From: an uncultured Lachnospiraceae bacterium
GTDB lineage: Bacteria; Bacillota; Clostridia; Lachnospirales; Lachnospiraceae
Length of the DNA stretch: 48,931 nucleotides
Direction of reading: 5' to 3'
Assembly: GCA_910585555.1 (NCBI GenBank)
Contig: CAJUFU010000002.1
Span: 1 to 48,931 of the forward strand
Position 1 is the stretch's first letter; each line of letters begins with the position of its first letter. Below, one piece after another: positions 33,490-43,125 of this stretch. The position numbers were made by a program, and so were the translations under genes. The notes below the pieces were generated by a model, which worked only from the letters and a program-made list of their open reading frames with translations, had not been told where the DNA came from and searched no databases.

Positions 33490-35172
33490 TTACCTCCCAG
33501 CGTAAATCAAAACACTCGGCCCCACATAATACTCACCCGGTGCATACCGGAAAATATCCAAATACCCAATCCGGTATTTCCACTCTCCGCCGTAAGATAT
33601 ACCCTGATAATTCTTCATTATCTCATATCCTCCAAGCTTTCCTTCATAAGCCGCCTTCTTATCCGGATACATCTCTTTTCCCTGACAGATCAGATAATCC
33701 TTACGCTGTGTAAAATAACCCGTAGCATACTGTACATCAATATAGTATTCCCCCTCCACAAGCCGGTCGGGAAGAAGCGATATATCCTCACCAATTTCCA
33801 CAATCTCATATCGATTGGTATCCATCATCGGTGCATAGGAGGTGCAGTAAATTTTCGACCCCTCCGGAATCAGATCCCCGATGTCAGCCGATGCCTGGGT
33901 ATAAGTCAATCCATAGCGATAACTATTACACACAACTGCCGCATTGCATAAAATCATCAGCGCCACCGCGCCAATCACAATACCTGCCGCCGTGATACTC
34001 CTTTTTCCCTTTCTGTCTCCTCTATCATCTTTGGTCTTTTTCAGTTCCTGTTCCTTTTGATCTGCTTTCTGTATTTCTCGTTGCCGTAAAAAGTATATGC
34101 TCAATATCCTCTCCACTTCCATCAGCCCATAGGTCATAAAAAGAAACGCAAACGGAAGCACCAAAGACATATTCCTGCCCAGCACAATCTGATATTTTGA
34201 CAGTAAAAGCAGGATGCACACCGGCATAAGCAAAAATACCGCCATCTGTGCCCAATCCTTTTTTCGAATCAAACATACAATCCCCACCAACAGCAATATG
34301 CCGCCCACGGCTCCATAATTGGTAAATCCAAAGGCTTCCAGATATCCAAGAAGCGGCAGGTTATGCTCAATACCCGGATGTCCCCAGGCATAGTGATTCA
34401 GATTATACAGATTATCCCCGATAAAAGTCTTAAAATGAAAGAACAAAGAATAATTGCACAGGCAAAATACCAAGGCCAATACAATACAATCCATAAAAAA
34501 CAGATAATTATTCCGGTGACTCTTCCAATATTTCTTTCGAATATGTAGTGCCAGCCAGAAAATCCCAAACACAATCCCGTGGTACTTGGCCGCCATAGCA
34601 AGTCCGATACAAATTGCCATCAGCGGATACCACAAATACACTACCCGCTCCTCATCCCGGTCCTGATAAATCACACAGCCCAGCAAAAGCAATACATTGG
34701 CCACCGCATACAAAAGAGTATCCGGGCCGGTATAATAGAGATAAGCATAACCATACAGAGAAAAGACCGACAGCAAAAATCCTATGTAGCCCCACTTACG
34801 GCTGCCCGTCATAACTTTCACGGCGAAATATATACACACATTCGAAAGAAGCGCCGTGCCGCAGATGACATATCGAAGGAGTACCACTGTGTCCACGCCT
34901 GCCAGCAGTTTTCCTAATATCCTGGCTCCCACCGCTCCATAATAAAACGTCAGATGGGGATAACGGAAGAAATCCAGCACATAGATATCGCCTGTGTAAA
35001 GATGCTGGTCCAATAAATCATATATGTTCTCCAAAGACAGCATTTCATCTACATTCGGATACAAGGGCAATTCAAACTGCCAATGTTTGTAAAATAGAAG
35101 TACACCAACCAAAAGCGCTCCCACAACAGCCGCTGCCATGCAGGCTTTTTCCTGAAATTTTTTTCTCATCAT
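33490..35172 (-). CDS. GT-C type membrane glycosyltransferase
   Basis: This roughly 560-residue protein has about eleven predicted membrane spans and a C-terminal extracytoplasmic domain (after about 445). The acidic motif in the first outer loop (LYPNVDEMLSLE) and the loop FFRYPHLTFYYG fit GT-C enzymes that use polyprenyl-phosphate sugars. The ATG at 35172 overlaps the stop of the preceding gene, so translation is probably coupled. It is the last gene of the glycan operon and may transfer a sugar to the growing polymer outside the membrane. Confidence 0.8.
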   Translation of the reverse strand: MMRKKFQEKACMAAAVVGALLVGVLLFYKHWQFELPLYPNVDEMLSLENIYDLLDQHLYTGDIYVLDFFRYPHLTFYYGAVGARILGKLLAGVDTVVLLRYVICGTALLSNVCIYFAVKVMTGSRKWGYIGFLLSVFSLYGYAYLYYTGPDTLLYAVANVLLLLGCVIYQDRDEERVVYLWYPLMAICIGLAMAAKYHGIVFGIFWLALHIRKKYWKSHRNNYLFFMDCIVLALVFCLCNYSLFFHFKTFIGDNLYNLNHYAWGHPGIEHNLPLLGYLEAFGFTNYGAVGGILLLVGIVCLIRKKDWAQMAVFLLMPVCILLLLSKYQIVLGRNMSLVLPFAFLFMTYGLMEVERILSIYFLRQREIQKADQKEQELKKTKDDRGDRKGKRSITAAGIVIGAVALMILCNAAVVCNSYRYGLTYTQASADIGDLIPEGSKIYCTSYAPMMDTNRYEIVEIGEDISLLPDRLVEGEYYIDVQYATGYFTQRKDYLICQGKEMYPDKKAAYEGKLGGYEIMKNYQGISYGGEWKYRIGYLDIFRYAPGEYYVGPSVLIYAGR

Positions 35173-35762
35173 TCCATCCAATCCTTCATGTGATAACTCT
35201 TGGTACAAATCGCATCGAACACAATACCCTGCTCCTTAAGATACTGTTTATACAAGGGGAGTTTTTCCTCCTGCGCTTCCAACTCCGGGGATACAAAACA
35301 AAGCTTATAACCTAATGATTTTAGTTCTTGATAGCTCTCCTGGTCGATGGGCACCTTGGTAAAGCAGTCCACCCAAACCCACTCCGCCTTACCTGCCATA
35401 TTTCGTATGGTATCAAGACCTTCCAACTCACTGAACCGCAGGGCCACCTGCTTAACACCCATATCCGTCAACAGTTTAATCATAGGAAATGAGGAATCTA
35501 AAAAGAAGTATTTCTCAATATGATACTGCTCCATATAGGTAAGTACCTTGTGCTCAATCCGTTCACTCTTAATATTGAGAATCATAGTTCCATGATGATA
35601 TTCTTTACAATACTCCTCAAAATCCTCACCAGCCTCAAAGGGATTATGAGAAATATAAATTCTGCCGTTTAAATCATCCCTTAAATCCAACTCCACGCCA
35701 TATTCTGTGGGTAATTTACGAAGTTCCTCCACTGTGTTTACTCTATGTGCTATGTATTCCAT
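35169..35762 (-). CDS. GDPD-like TIM-barrel phosphodiesterase
   Basis: This 197-residue protein has the glycerophosphodiester phosphodiesterase pattern: IAHRVNTVEEL (catalytic His), GVELDLR (E and D) and YISHNP (second His, with Asn where Asp is usual). The barrel is shorter than the usual 240-300 residues. It is cytosolic, with no signal. ATG 35762 follows GTGGAGG. Placed in a glycan operon, it may act on a polyol-phosphate or phosphodiester intermediate. Confidence 0.75.
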   Translation of the reverse strand: MEYIAHRVNTVEELRKLPTEYGVELDLRDDLNGRIYISHNPFEAGEDFEEYCKEYHHGTMILNIKSERIEHKVLTYMEQYHIEKYFFLDSSFPMIKLLTDMGVKQVALRFSELEGLDTIRNMAGKAEWVWVDCFTKVPIDQESYQELKSLGYKLCFVSPELEAQEEKLPLYKQYLKEQGIVFDAICTKSYHMKDWME

Positions 35763-35802
35763 CTCTTCCTCCACTTCAAGATTTTTTACATCAAATTTTC
35801 TT

Positions 35803-36501
35803 TTACAGCTTCCCGCTCCTCTTTAACTTCACACTGAAATCAACGGTTCTCTTAATAAACTTCCACTTAGCCTTAAGACCCGTATTCCACTTAGACTGCC
35901 CATGAATCCGCTCCGGAAAGAGCACCGGGAAACGAACCACCTTAAGACCCTTCTTTCTGGCCATATACAAGGCATATAAATCCAGTGAAAAATCATAGGG
36001 CGGCAGCACCCATTCCTGAAAAAATATTTTCGGAAAAATATTAGGCTGCGCGTTGATATCATATAGTTTCTTATGTAGATAACAGGTCTCAAAAAGGCTC
36101 ATTCCCACGGTAAAGAATACATCAAATAGCGGTCTGCCCTTCCGATTGCCTTTTACGAAAACAAGCCCTCTCTCCCGCTCTATAATTTCCAATGCTCTCA
36201 TAATATCTGCCGGGTCTGTCTGCATGTCAGCGTGAGTCCATCCGATGTATTCTCCCTGACACATGTAAAGTCCCTGCAAAATTCCATATCCGTATCCTTG
36301 ATTTACTTCCACTAACACAGTCTTTGCGAAGGGATACTTTGGAAGCAGCTCGGCAAGTATCCGGGCGCTGTTGTCCGTGGAACCGTTGTTGACCAGAATG
36401 ATTTCTATATCCTCCCGCTTTATCACTTCTCCAAATCTTTCTAAGATAAGCGGTATATTTTCCTCCTCATTATAACACGGCACTACAACTGAAAGTTTCA
36501 T
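35803..36501 (-). CDS. Family 2 glycosyltransferase (DPM1-like)
   Basis: This 232-residue protein has the GT2 nucleotide-sugar fold: SVVVPCYNEEENIPLIL, ILVNNGSTDNSARIL, GYGYGILQGL and the DxD-like HADMQTDP. It lacks membrane spans, like dolichyl/polyprenyl-phosphate sugar synthases. It may make the lipid-linked sugar donor used by the GT-C enzymes in the same operon. The acceptor is inferred, not shown. Confidence 0.9.
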   Translation of the reverse strand: MKLSVVVPCYNEEENIPLILERFGEVIKREDIEIILVNNGSTDNSARILAELLPKYPFAKTVLVEVNQGYGYGILQGLYMCQGEYIGWTHADMQTDPADIMRALEIIERERGLVFVKGNRKGRPLFDVFFTVGMSLFETCYLHKKLYDINAQPNIFPKIFFQEWVLPPYDFSLDLYALYMARKKGLKVVRFPVLFPERIHGQSKWNTGLKAKWKFIKRTVDFSVKLKRSGKL

Positions 36502-36544
36502 CCATTCTCCTCCCTTCTGAAAATCTGCCTATTTCCATGACTGC

Positions 36545-37243
36545 CTATATATGCAGTAGTTTCCCTAATTGGCCATAGTCTTTAACAACTTCATACCCTT
36601 TCGCACCATCCCTGCACACCGTCTCTTCCCCACCCGGACAGAACCAGACCGCACGCATACCTGCTGCCATAGCACCCTTAATATCGCGCCTGTAATCGTC
36701 ACCCACAAAGCAGACTTCTTCCGGCTTTCTTCTCAATTTATGAAGACACATTGCAAAAATTTCCTGTGCCGGTTTCTCCTGACCGGCCTCTTCACTGGTC
36801 ACCAGACAATCTATATCATCTGTAAGGCCTAATGCCTCCAGTTTACGATGCTGAATATGGGCCGTCAGATCTGTACAGATTCCGACTGGAATTCCTTTGT
36901 CGTGTAACCTGTTCAATACTTCACGTGCCCCCGGATATAGTTTCATTTTCCCCAGAAAAGTACCCCAGTAGATTTCATACATCTGCAGACATAAAGACAG
37001 GGGCCTGCGGTCCAAGTATTCCAGGGTTTTTTGAAAATATAACATTCTGTTGTGAGAGGCACCCACATTGCCGAGCTGTTCCTTGGTTTCCCTGCGTCCA
37101 TGTCTATAAGCATCCTGATATCTTGTTTCATCTATACCCAGCTTGTTACAAACAAAATCCTGTACCCTTTTGTCCGCCTCCCGGTCCAAGCTCTTATAAT
37201 CATATAAGGTATCATCCAAATCAAAAATAACCGCACCTGTCAT
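36545..37243 (-). CDS. HAD-family hydrolase (subfamily IA)
   Basis: This 232-residue phosphatase has motif I VIFDLDDTLYDYKS, motif II GICTDLT, the Lys in GQEKPAQEIF and motif IV VGDDYRRDIKGAMAAG. ATG 37243 follows AGGAAAGAGG; a TTG at 37285 overlaps the preceding stop and would add 14 residues. It could dephosphorylate a sugar or polyol intermediate of the pathway. Confidence 0.88.
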   Translation of the reverse strand: MTGAVIFDLDDTLYDYKSLDREADKRVQDFVCNKLGIDETRYQDAYRHGRRETKEQLGNVGASHNRMLYFQKTLEYLDRRPLSLCLQMYEIYWGTFLGKMKLYPGAREVLNRLHDKGIPVGICTDLTAHIQHRKLEALGLTDDIDCLVTSEEAGQEKPAQEIFAMCLHKLRRKPEEVCFVGDDYRRDIKGAMAAGMRAVWFCPGGEETVCRDGAKGYEVVKDYGQLGKLLHI

Positions 37244-37281
37244 CCTCTTTCCTGTACAGCAATCTGCCGTATTCCCTTCCT

Positions 37282-39390
37282 TCAATCTCTCTTCATAATC
37301 TCACCAATCACCATCAAAAGCATCAGCTGTACCACACCGTTTACGCCGTCTTCCCAAATCATATGACCGCCTGTCAAGTCTTCAATCTGTGGAATTGCAC
37401 TGGAGGCTGTGGACGCCCAGAATTCCTGATCTACTTGAAGGTCCTCGTTTAGAAACACAATCTTCTGGTGCAAAAGATCGTCGTATGTCAATGTACCGGA
37501 CACACCCCTATCCCGCAAAAGTGCCAAGACCGGTTCTACATTAATACCTACATCCATCAAAAATTCCACACTAAAAGACGCCTCATAATTTTCCGCCTGT
37601 TTTTCTTGTGCTGTCAGGGCCGGATTAAAATAACGGATTACCAAATCGGCATACTGCTTCTGCGGATAAATATAACGCTTTGCATCCTCCCGGCGCGCTT
37701 CTATCTGTGCCATGACAGTATCCCGGTCAAGCCCCCTGTCTCCCTGGTCTCTGTTAAACTTCCAATAACATCTGAGATTCTCCTCCGTATCCAGATACAC
37801 TTTCATATCCAAAGCCTGCCGCATCTGCGGTAAGTACAAAGAATGAAGTCCGCACATCACAATATAGGGCTTTGGCACCAAACGCTTCTTATTCGTAAAA
37901 GTTCCCGTTTCATGATCATAATCGGCCCGTCTCACAGCGTTGTTACCTCTAAGTATCTGCAAATCCTCAGCCTGTCTGTAGAGATAGTTTGCCTGAGGAT
38001 TTAGGTGTGTCATCCCCTTCCAGTTCTCATCGCCGCGCTCCCATTTATGATCGCCGTCCCCCTCCACACACAAAATATGGTCCTGGGACAAAATCTCCTT
38101 TAACATGGTAAGCAGTCTGCTCTTACCCGCCCCGCTGTCTCCGGCAATACCGATGGTAAAAGGACGGTTACGCCTGCGGTAATAGGAATTGCTGTTGACA
38201 CCATATAGATACATACTGATAACCAGAATCAGGAAGACTCCAACCATCAATGTAAACACAATATTTTTTAACATGTCGTCTGATAATTTTAAAAAACTTA
38301 AATCTCTGTCCAGAAAATACAAATCGACAAATCGTGTCTTATGAAAGCACACATAATACAGCAAATATAAAAGATTGAATACGCCGTAAACCAGGGCCAT
38401 CTTAGCGCGGTTTTCAGATAATCCCGCCAAATACAGCATAAAAAACGGTACAATCCAGATAAACCAAGCCGGCATGGCCGGTACAAACGCCAAAAAGACA
38501 GCGAATAAAAGGCCCGTCATACTGATCAGCAGATCCCGATTCATCTGATTAATCTGAAATGCCTGAAAGTAAATAAAGAGAAGTACCAATACAGAGAGCA
38601 GAAGATGTGCATTTCCATAATCCAGATAAACGCTGTCAATAGCCTGCTGTTCTTTGTTGAACAACACCATATTGGCAAAACCACTCCCCCAGAAAGGCAG
38701 TACAACAGCCACCGTGGCAAGTATGGGAAGTCCTGTCATCACGATTGCTTTCTGTGGTCCTTTTCTTTTATATAGATACAAAAAGAACAAGGGAATCACA
38801 GCCGCGATATGAAACTTTGACGAGAGTGCAAGCGTTAAGAATACCATAAACTTCCGCTCGCAGGATACATACTTCTCCGCCATCGTACTTGGTTCCGCCA
38901 GATAGTAGACCGCACCCACCAAAAACACTGTAGGGATAATATCCAACTGTCCGTGCATATAAGAGGCATATAAAATAATAGGGGACAGGAAATATAATAC
39001 CAGAATATATTTTCTCTTATCTTTGAAAATCCGCATCAGATAATACAGACCCAACAGGTCCATAAGAAGAATTGGCACTTTAAACACCAGATTTTGTACA
39101 AAGATAGGCATATCAGCGAAGAGCGTAATAAAAATCCCCCCGACACACTCCATAAACAGCATGACCGGCGGATAAGGAAAGGAGGAGAGGAGTTGATGGT
39201 CATAATAAAATTGATAAGGATTCTCTCCGCTTAAGAAACACTTCACAAAAGGAATGAACATCAGATTCTGATAATCGGAAGAAAATAAACCCATCAGGCA
39301 TAACTTACATAAGACTCCCATAAAAATGGCAGCCTTTAAGTATCTTTGATAATTCTTCTCCATATCAAGCGCATGTAATTTCTGCAACAT
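37282..39390 (-). CDS. GT-C membrane protein fused to uridine-kinase-like domain
   Basis: This 702-residue fusion has an N-terminal polytopic region (about 1-400, ten or more spans) with GT87-like traits (SGENPYQFYYDH, FPYPPVMLF). The C-terminal cytosolic P-loop kinase (about 408-702) has a Walker A GIAGDSGAGKS and resembles phosphoribulokinase/uridine kinase (CVEGDGDHKWERGD, VYLDTEENLRCYWKFNRD). The two activities joined in one protein are unusual. The kinase may phosphorylate a polyol or nucleoside that is then activated by the tandem nucleotidyltransferase next door. Confidence 0.85.
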   Translation of the reverse strand: MLQKLHALDMEKNYQRYLKAAIFMGVLCKLCLMGLFSSDYQNLMFIPFVKCFLSGENPYQFYYDHQLLSSFPYPPVMLFMECVGGIFITLFADMPIFVQNLVFKVPILLMDLLGLYYLMRIFKDKRKYILVLYFLSPIILYASYMHGQLDIIPTVFLVGAVYYLAEPSTMAEKYVSCERKFMVFLTLALSSKFHIAAVIPLFFLYLYKRKGPQKAIVMTGLPILATVAVVLPFWGSGFANMVLFNKEQQAIDSVYLDYGNAHLLLSVLVLLFIYFQAFQINQMNRDLLISMTGLLFAVFLAFVPAMPAWFIWIVPFFMLYLAGLSENRAKMALVYGVFNLLYLLYYVCFHKTRFVDLYFLDRDLSFLKLSDDMLKNIVFTLMVGVFLILVISMYLYGVNSNSYYRRRNRPFTIGIAGDSGAGKSRLLTMLKEILSQDHILCVEGDGDHKWERGDENWKGMTHLNPQANYLYRQAEDLQILRGNNAVRRADYDHETGTFTNKKRLVPKPYIVMCGLHSLYLPQMRQALDMKVYLDTEENLRCYWKFNRDQGDRGLDRDTVMAQIEARREDAKRYIYPQKQYADLVIRYFNPALTAQEKQAENYEASFSVEFLMDVGINVEPVLALLRDRGVSGTLTYDDLLHQKIVFLNEDLQVDQEFWASTASSAIPQIEDLTGGHMIWEDGVNGVVQLMLLMVIGEIMKRD

Positions 39391-39425
39391 CCGACAGACC
39401 CACGCCTTTCTCTTGTGTCTATCTT

Positions 39426-41072
39426 CTAGTTTAGCAGATTTTCTTCTTTAAGGAAATCCTCAAAATATGTATATGTTTTCTGATAGCCCTCATAGTCTGC
39501 CGGGGTGCCCCAGCCTACATATCGATCAATATCAAAAATCTTCGCCCGGTACTGTAAGTCCAGCACGTGTTTTACTGTCTGATCTACATAAAACTCTCCA
39601 CGAATCCTGTCATCTTCCCGAATCATCTTCTCTGTTGCCTCCAGGAAAATCCCGGCCTCCCGAAACCAAAATGTGGCAACCACCGCAGGGTCTTCCATGG
39701 GCGTATCGGAAATCGCCTTTTTGATGGAAGTACCTGTAATATTTCCCTCTTGATCGGTAATCATCCAGCCATAGGCATTGGGATTACTAAGAACCGCCTC
39801 ATTATGACGATAGGTAAATACGATACAGTCGCAGTCCCTCGTCAATTCTTGAAATGCTGCTACATCAATATCCATGCCATTATCACACCCGGCAATCAAA
39901 AGTGGTTCCTTGGGATTTAGATAATTTTCCGCTAACATACAAGTACAAGCCTGCCCCTGGGTCAAGTGATCGATGGTGATAAACTGTGCTTTTTCATAAT
40001 ATTGTCTGATGGCATCCTCCACGCCGTCTTCTCTATGAAAAGTCCGGTCCACATAAATCACATTACTGCCGTCTTTCCTGACACCTGGTAAATCTTTGGT
40101 TGCACAGACAACCATGGGTTTTTGATGTCCGTCGAAACGGTCTATGGTCATAATAGCCGGTTTATGTACCTGATACCCTGCTTCAGCAAACCGCTGTCCC
40201 GCACCCGCCATGGGGATTAGCACTTTGCCCCACGTCTTAGATTCTTCTACGGTCTGGTTTTGTGCCTGCCTGTTTCCTGCCGCCTGGCGGATTAAGTCCG
40301 TCCAATATACAAACTCCTGCATATCCTCCGGTGTGCCCCACTGACAGAAATATTTCACATTTGTAGGCACCCATACTTTTAAACCATCCTGCACCATAAA
40401 GTTATAAGGAAGGCTGGCATAATACTCCCCGTTGATGGCGCATTCCTCATGTTCTGTCAAAATCTGACAGTACTTCTCCATCAAATAACCGTTTTTAAAA
40501 TAATAGACACCCGGCGAATGTTTTGCCATAGTCTTGTCTTTCTCAAAAGAATACTTTTCCCGAATCTCAAGCAGATTATCCTCATCATCCGTCAGACAGG
40601 AGGCATAATAATTCTTCTGTGGCAGAAGATTGGGATGAAATCCCGTATAACAAGGTACACTGCCGTCACAGTCTCTCTCTTTCGCCATCCTGGCAAAAGC
40701 CTGAAAATCCCAGGTCATATAGAAATCACAATAATTGATGATGCAAGGCTTCTCCACATCAATCTGATGAGAGTCTTTCAATTCTCGATAGGCCCGCAGA
40801 ACATCGTAGACAGGTCCTTTCTTGACCCAGTCTTTAATGGAAACAATCTTTGCTCTGGGCGCAAGCTCTACAAGCCGCTTCTCCATAGAAGCATCCTCTT
40901 TTAAATGCTCTCCCCGGCACACAAAAATAAAATCTGTATCAGCCGGATACATTTTCTTCACAATCCACTCTATGACCGGTACGCCCATGACCGGAATAAA
41001 TGGCTTTAATTCTTTATACCCCGCCGCCACAAAACGGGAACCGTAACCCGTCATCGGAATGATAACATACAT
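39426..41072 (-). CDS. Tandem nucleotidyltransferase (two NTP_transferase domains)
   Basis: This 548-residue protein has two related Rossmann-like sugar-nucleotidyltransferase domains: residues about 1-270 start at VIIPMTGYGSRFVAAGYKEL, and about 283-548 start at VLIPMAGAGQRFAEAGYQ. Both keep the GxGxRF loop, followed by a Lys-Pro (ELKP, VHKP). Each should load a sugar- or polyol-phosphate onto an NTP. The second domain also has the acceptor-site motif GEFYVDQTVKH. GGAGGGG precedes the ATG. The products are unknown. Confidence 0.85.
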   Translation of the reverse strand: MYVIIPMTGYGSRFVAAGYKELKPFIPVMGVPVIEWIVKKMYPADTDFIFVCRGEHLKEDASMEKRLVELAPRAKIVSIKDWVKKGPVYDVLRAYRELKDSHQIDVEKPCIINYCDFYMTWDFQAFARMAKERDCDGSVPCYTGFHPNLLPQKNYYASCLTDDEDNLLEIREKYSFEKDKTMAKHSPGVYYFKNGYLMEKYCQILTEHEECAINGEYYASLPYNFMVQDGLKVWVPTNVKYFCQWGTPEDMQEFVYWTDLIRQAAGNRQAQNQTVEESKTWGKVLIPMAGAGQRFAEAGYQVHKPAIMTIDRFDGHQKPMVVCATKDLPGVRKDGSNVIYVDRTFHREDGVEDAIRQYYEKAQFITIDHLTQGQACTCMLAENYLNPKEPLLIAGCDNGMDIDVAAFQELTRDCDCIVFTYRHNEAVLSNPNAYGWMITDQEGNITGTSIKKAISDTPMEDPAVVATFWFREAGIFLEATEKMIREDDRIRGEFYVDQTVKHVLDLQYRAKIFDIDRYVGWGTPADYEGYQKTYTYFEDFLKEENLLN

Positions 41073-41086
41073 ACCAGCCCCTCCTG

Positions 41087-42157
41087 CTATTTCATCATCC
41101 TGCGGAATTTCTCGCTGTCCCAGTTTATCAATTCATCCTGCTGGCTTTCGCTTAGATAATTCATCTTTTCATGTAAATTCGCCATCTGAACCTGTGCGGC
41201 GAAACTCATTACATTTTCAATCTCCTGCGCCTTTTTCACACTCTCAGCCATAATATAAATATGTCTGCGATAACAAATCAATACCGGCATACCATGTGCA
41301 TCCATAAATTCCACAATGTCCCGGCGGCTGAAATCATCGCAAAGACACAGCATCTTCTTGGCTCCATAAACCACACAATCGGGACAGAAAGCATGATTCC
41401 ACCGGCCCCTCGCTATCAACATCTCTCCTATGTATTCCCAGGAGAGATATCTGCTCTGCGACGGATATACAATCATATGCTGCAATTTAGGAATCCGTAG
41501 CAACATGTCCCATATCCGGGTAGCAGAAGGCTGGCCCTTATAAGGCATATGTAAATAATCCGCTATTTTTCTTAAAATCTCTTCGGTCTTGTCAATCACC
41601 CGTTCCGCTGTATTCGCGCTGACCACAAGACCATGATTTTCCAGAAAGATGACCTCATAACCTTCCTTCAATAAATCCTGCTGCTTACAGGCTCTGTAAC
41701 AGGCCTCTGCTAATGCCGCCCCGGGTTTTTGATAAGGCACACAGACAGCATCGGGAAAAAGTTCACGAAGCTTTTCCATGCCTCCCTTTCTGGATACCAG
41801 TATATTTACAAGCATCGGATGAGAATGTAGTGTGTATTTACCAGTTATCGCATGTAAAAATGTCTCAATGGACGCACGCCCCTCTTCCATCTGTGCCTGT
41901 ACGAGCAGCCGCTTTCCTTCCTCCTCTGTCAACACATCTTTTGTGTCAGACGTTACATTCTGTTCTAAATACGCTGCAATCAGACGGTAATCTACTTTTA
42001 TATACCCGCTGTCCCTTCCTACATCGGCCAACTGGCAGCCGGAACTTTTGATCAACATCACTTGATCGTCCAACTTCACAGACGTGTTGCCGCCGCCTGC
42101 CTGCGCCAAATCATTTCTCATACCTGCATACTTTGAAATCTGAATGAGTCCTTCCAT
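41087..42157 (-). CDS. Class II aldolase/adducin family protein
   Basis: This 356-residue protein begins with NDLAQAGGGNTSVKL and has the zinc-binding pair YTLHSHPMLVN and ENHGLVVS. Usual members have about 215 residues; this one has a C-terminal extension of about 140 with a Cys-rich stretch (HAFCPDCVVYGAKKMLCLC). It may cleave or form a sugar-phosphate or act as a dehydratase or epimerase. ATG 42157 follows AGGAG; it is the first gene of the glycan operon. Confidence 0.85.
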   Translation of the reverse strand: MEGLIQISKYAGMRNDLAQAGGGNTSVKLDDQVMLIKSSGCQLADVGRDSGYIKVDYRLIAAYLEQNVTSDTKDVLTEEEGKRLLVQAQMEEGRASIETFLHAITGKYTLHSHPMLVNILVSRKGGMEKLRELFPDAVCVPYQKPGAALAEACYRACKQQDLLKEGYEVIFLENHGLVVSANTAERVIDKTEEILRKIADYLHMPYKGQPSATRIWDMLLRIPKLQHMIVYPSQSRYLSWEYIGEMLIARGRWNHAFCPDCVVYGAKKMLCLCDDFSRRDIVEFMDAHGMPVLICYRRHIYIMAESVKKAQEIENVMSFAAQVQMANLHEKMNYLSESQQDELINWDSEKFRRMMK

Positions 42158-42361
42158 TATGATTCTCCTACTCTCACATCCTGCCAAATTAACGTTTCGT
42201 TAAATTCTACTGAAATTGATATATCACCCATATCATTCTATCATAACTTTGGACTTATTACTACGTTAAATAATACTTTACAAACACTTTCTAACATTCT
42301 AACTATACTTGTAATTCACTGTCATTCTACAACGATACAGACGCATTTCAATGCAATTTTA
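42158..42361. promoter_or_regulatory. Divergent intergenic region with an inverted repeat
   Basis: This region, between the aldolase and the response regulator, has no gene. TTAACG-TTT-CGTTAA (42189-42203) lies upstream of the aldolase. AT-rich tracts carry TAGAAT-like -10 elements on the minus strand without good -35 partners. The site could bind the neighbouring LytTR regulator, but no clear pair of LytTR half-sites was found. Confidence 0.4.
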
Positions 42362-42390
42362 TTGTTTCTGGCAGGTAGGAATGATAGAAT
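42362..42390 (+). promoter_or_regulatory. Promoter of the LytTR two-component operon
   Basis: TTGTTT (42362-42367), a 17-bp spacer and TAGAAT (42385-42390), followed by AAGGAGG before the ATG. Confidence 0.65.
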
Positions 42391-42413
42391 ACTGGTTTTA
42401 AGGAGGCACATCT

Positions 42414-43118
42414 ATGATTTATATTGCAATCTGTGACGATGAAAAATATACGTCAGATCACATCAGAAAACTGATATCTGATTTTTTCCACGAAAAAAAT
42501 ATAGAAATGACAATCTCTCAATTTTCAAACGGAGAAGAATTATTAAAATATGATAATCAAATAGACATTCTATTTCTGGATATTCAGATGAATAAAGTGA
42601 ATGGGCTGGAAACAGCCAGAATTTTACGAAATCGAAAATTTAAAGGATATCTTATCTTTATCACTATTTTAAAGGAAATGGTATTTCAATCCTTCGAGGT
42701 GCAGCCATTTGATTACCTGGTAAAGCCAATAGAGAAACAAACTGTCACAAGTACGCTGGAAAGACTTTTATCCTCTATGAAAAATGCCAGAGTACCAAGT
42801 CTACTGATACAAAAAGGGTATCAAAATCGTATCGTTTCTCTGGATGATATTATTTTCTGCGAAATCATTGATAGAAAAGTTTACTTACATTTGATCACAT
42901 CCGATGTGATCGACTATTATGACAGGATTGAAAATCTGGAAAAGAAACTGGACAGCAGATTTTTCAGATGTCACAGAAGTTTTTTGGTAAATCTGAAATA
43001 TTTAAAAAGCTACAAAAACGGAATCGCATATTTGGAGGGTGGTAAAGAAATTCCCGTTTCAAGATTACGGAATAAAGAATTCTCCAATGTAATCTTGCAG
43101 TATATGAAAGAATGGTAA
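42414..43118 (+). CDS. LytTR-family response regulator
   Basis: This 234-residue regulator has a receiver domain (YIAICDDEKYTS, the phosphoryl Asp in DILFLDIQM, Lys in YLVKPIEKQ) and a C-terminal LytTR DNA-binding domain (LDDIIFCEIIDRKVYLHL, RCHRSFLVNLKYLK). It is an AgrA-type cytosolic regulator encoded with its sensor just downstream (7-bp gap). It may control the divergent glycan operon or the downstream gene, but no cognate site is proven. Confidence 0.93.
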   Translation: MIYIAICDDEKYTSDHIRKLISDFFHEKNIEMTISQFSNGEELLKYDNQIDILFLDIQMNKVNGLETARILRNRKFKGYLIFITILKEMVFQSFEVQPFDYLVKPIEKQTVTSTLERLLSSMKNARVPSLLIQKGYQNRIVSLDDIIFCEIIDRKVYLHLITSDVIDYYDRIENLEKKLDSRFFRCHRSFLVNLKYLKSYKNGIAYLEGGKEIPVSRLRNKEFSNVILQYMKEW

Positions 43119-43125
43119 TCGTAGG

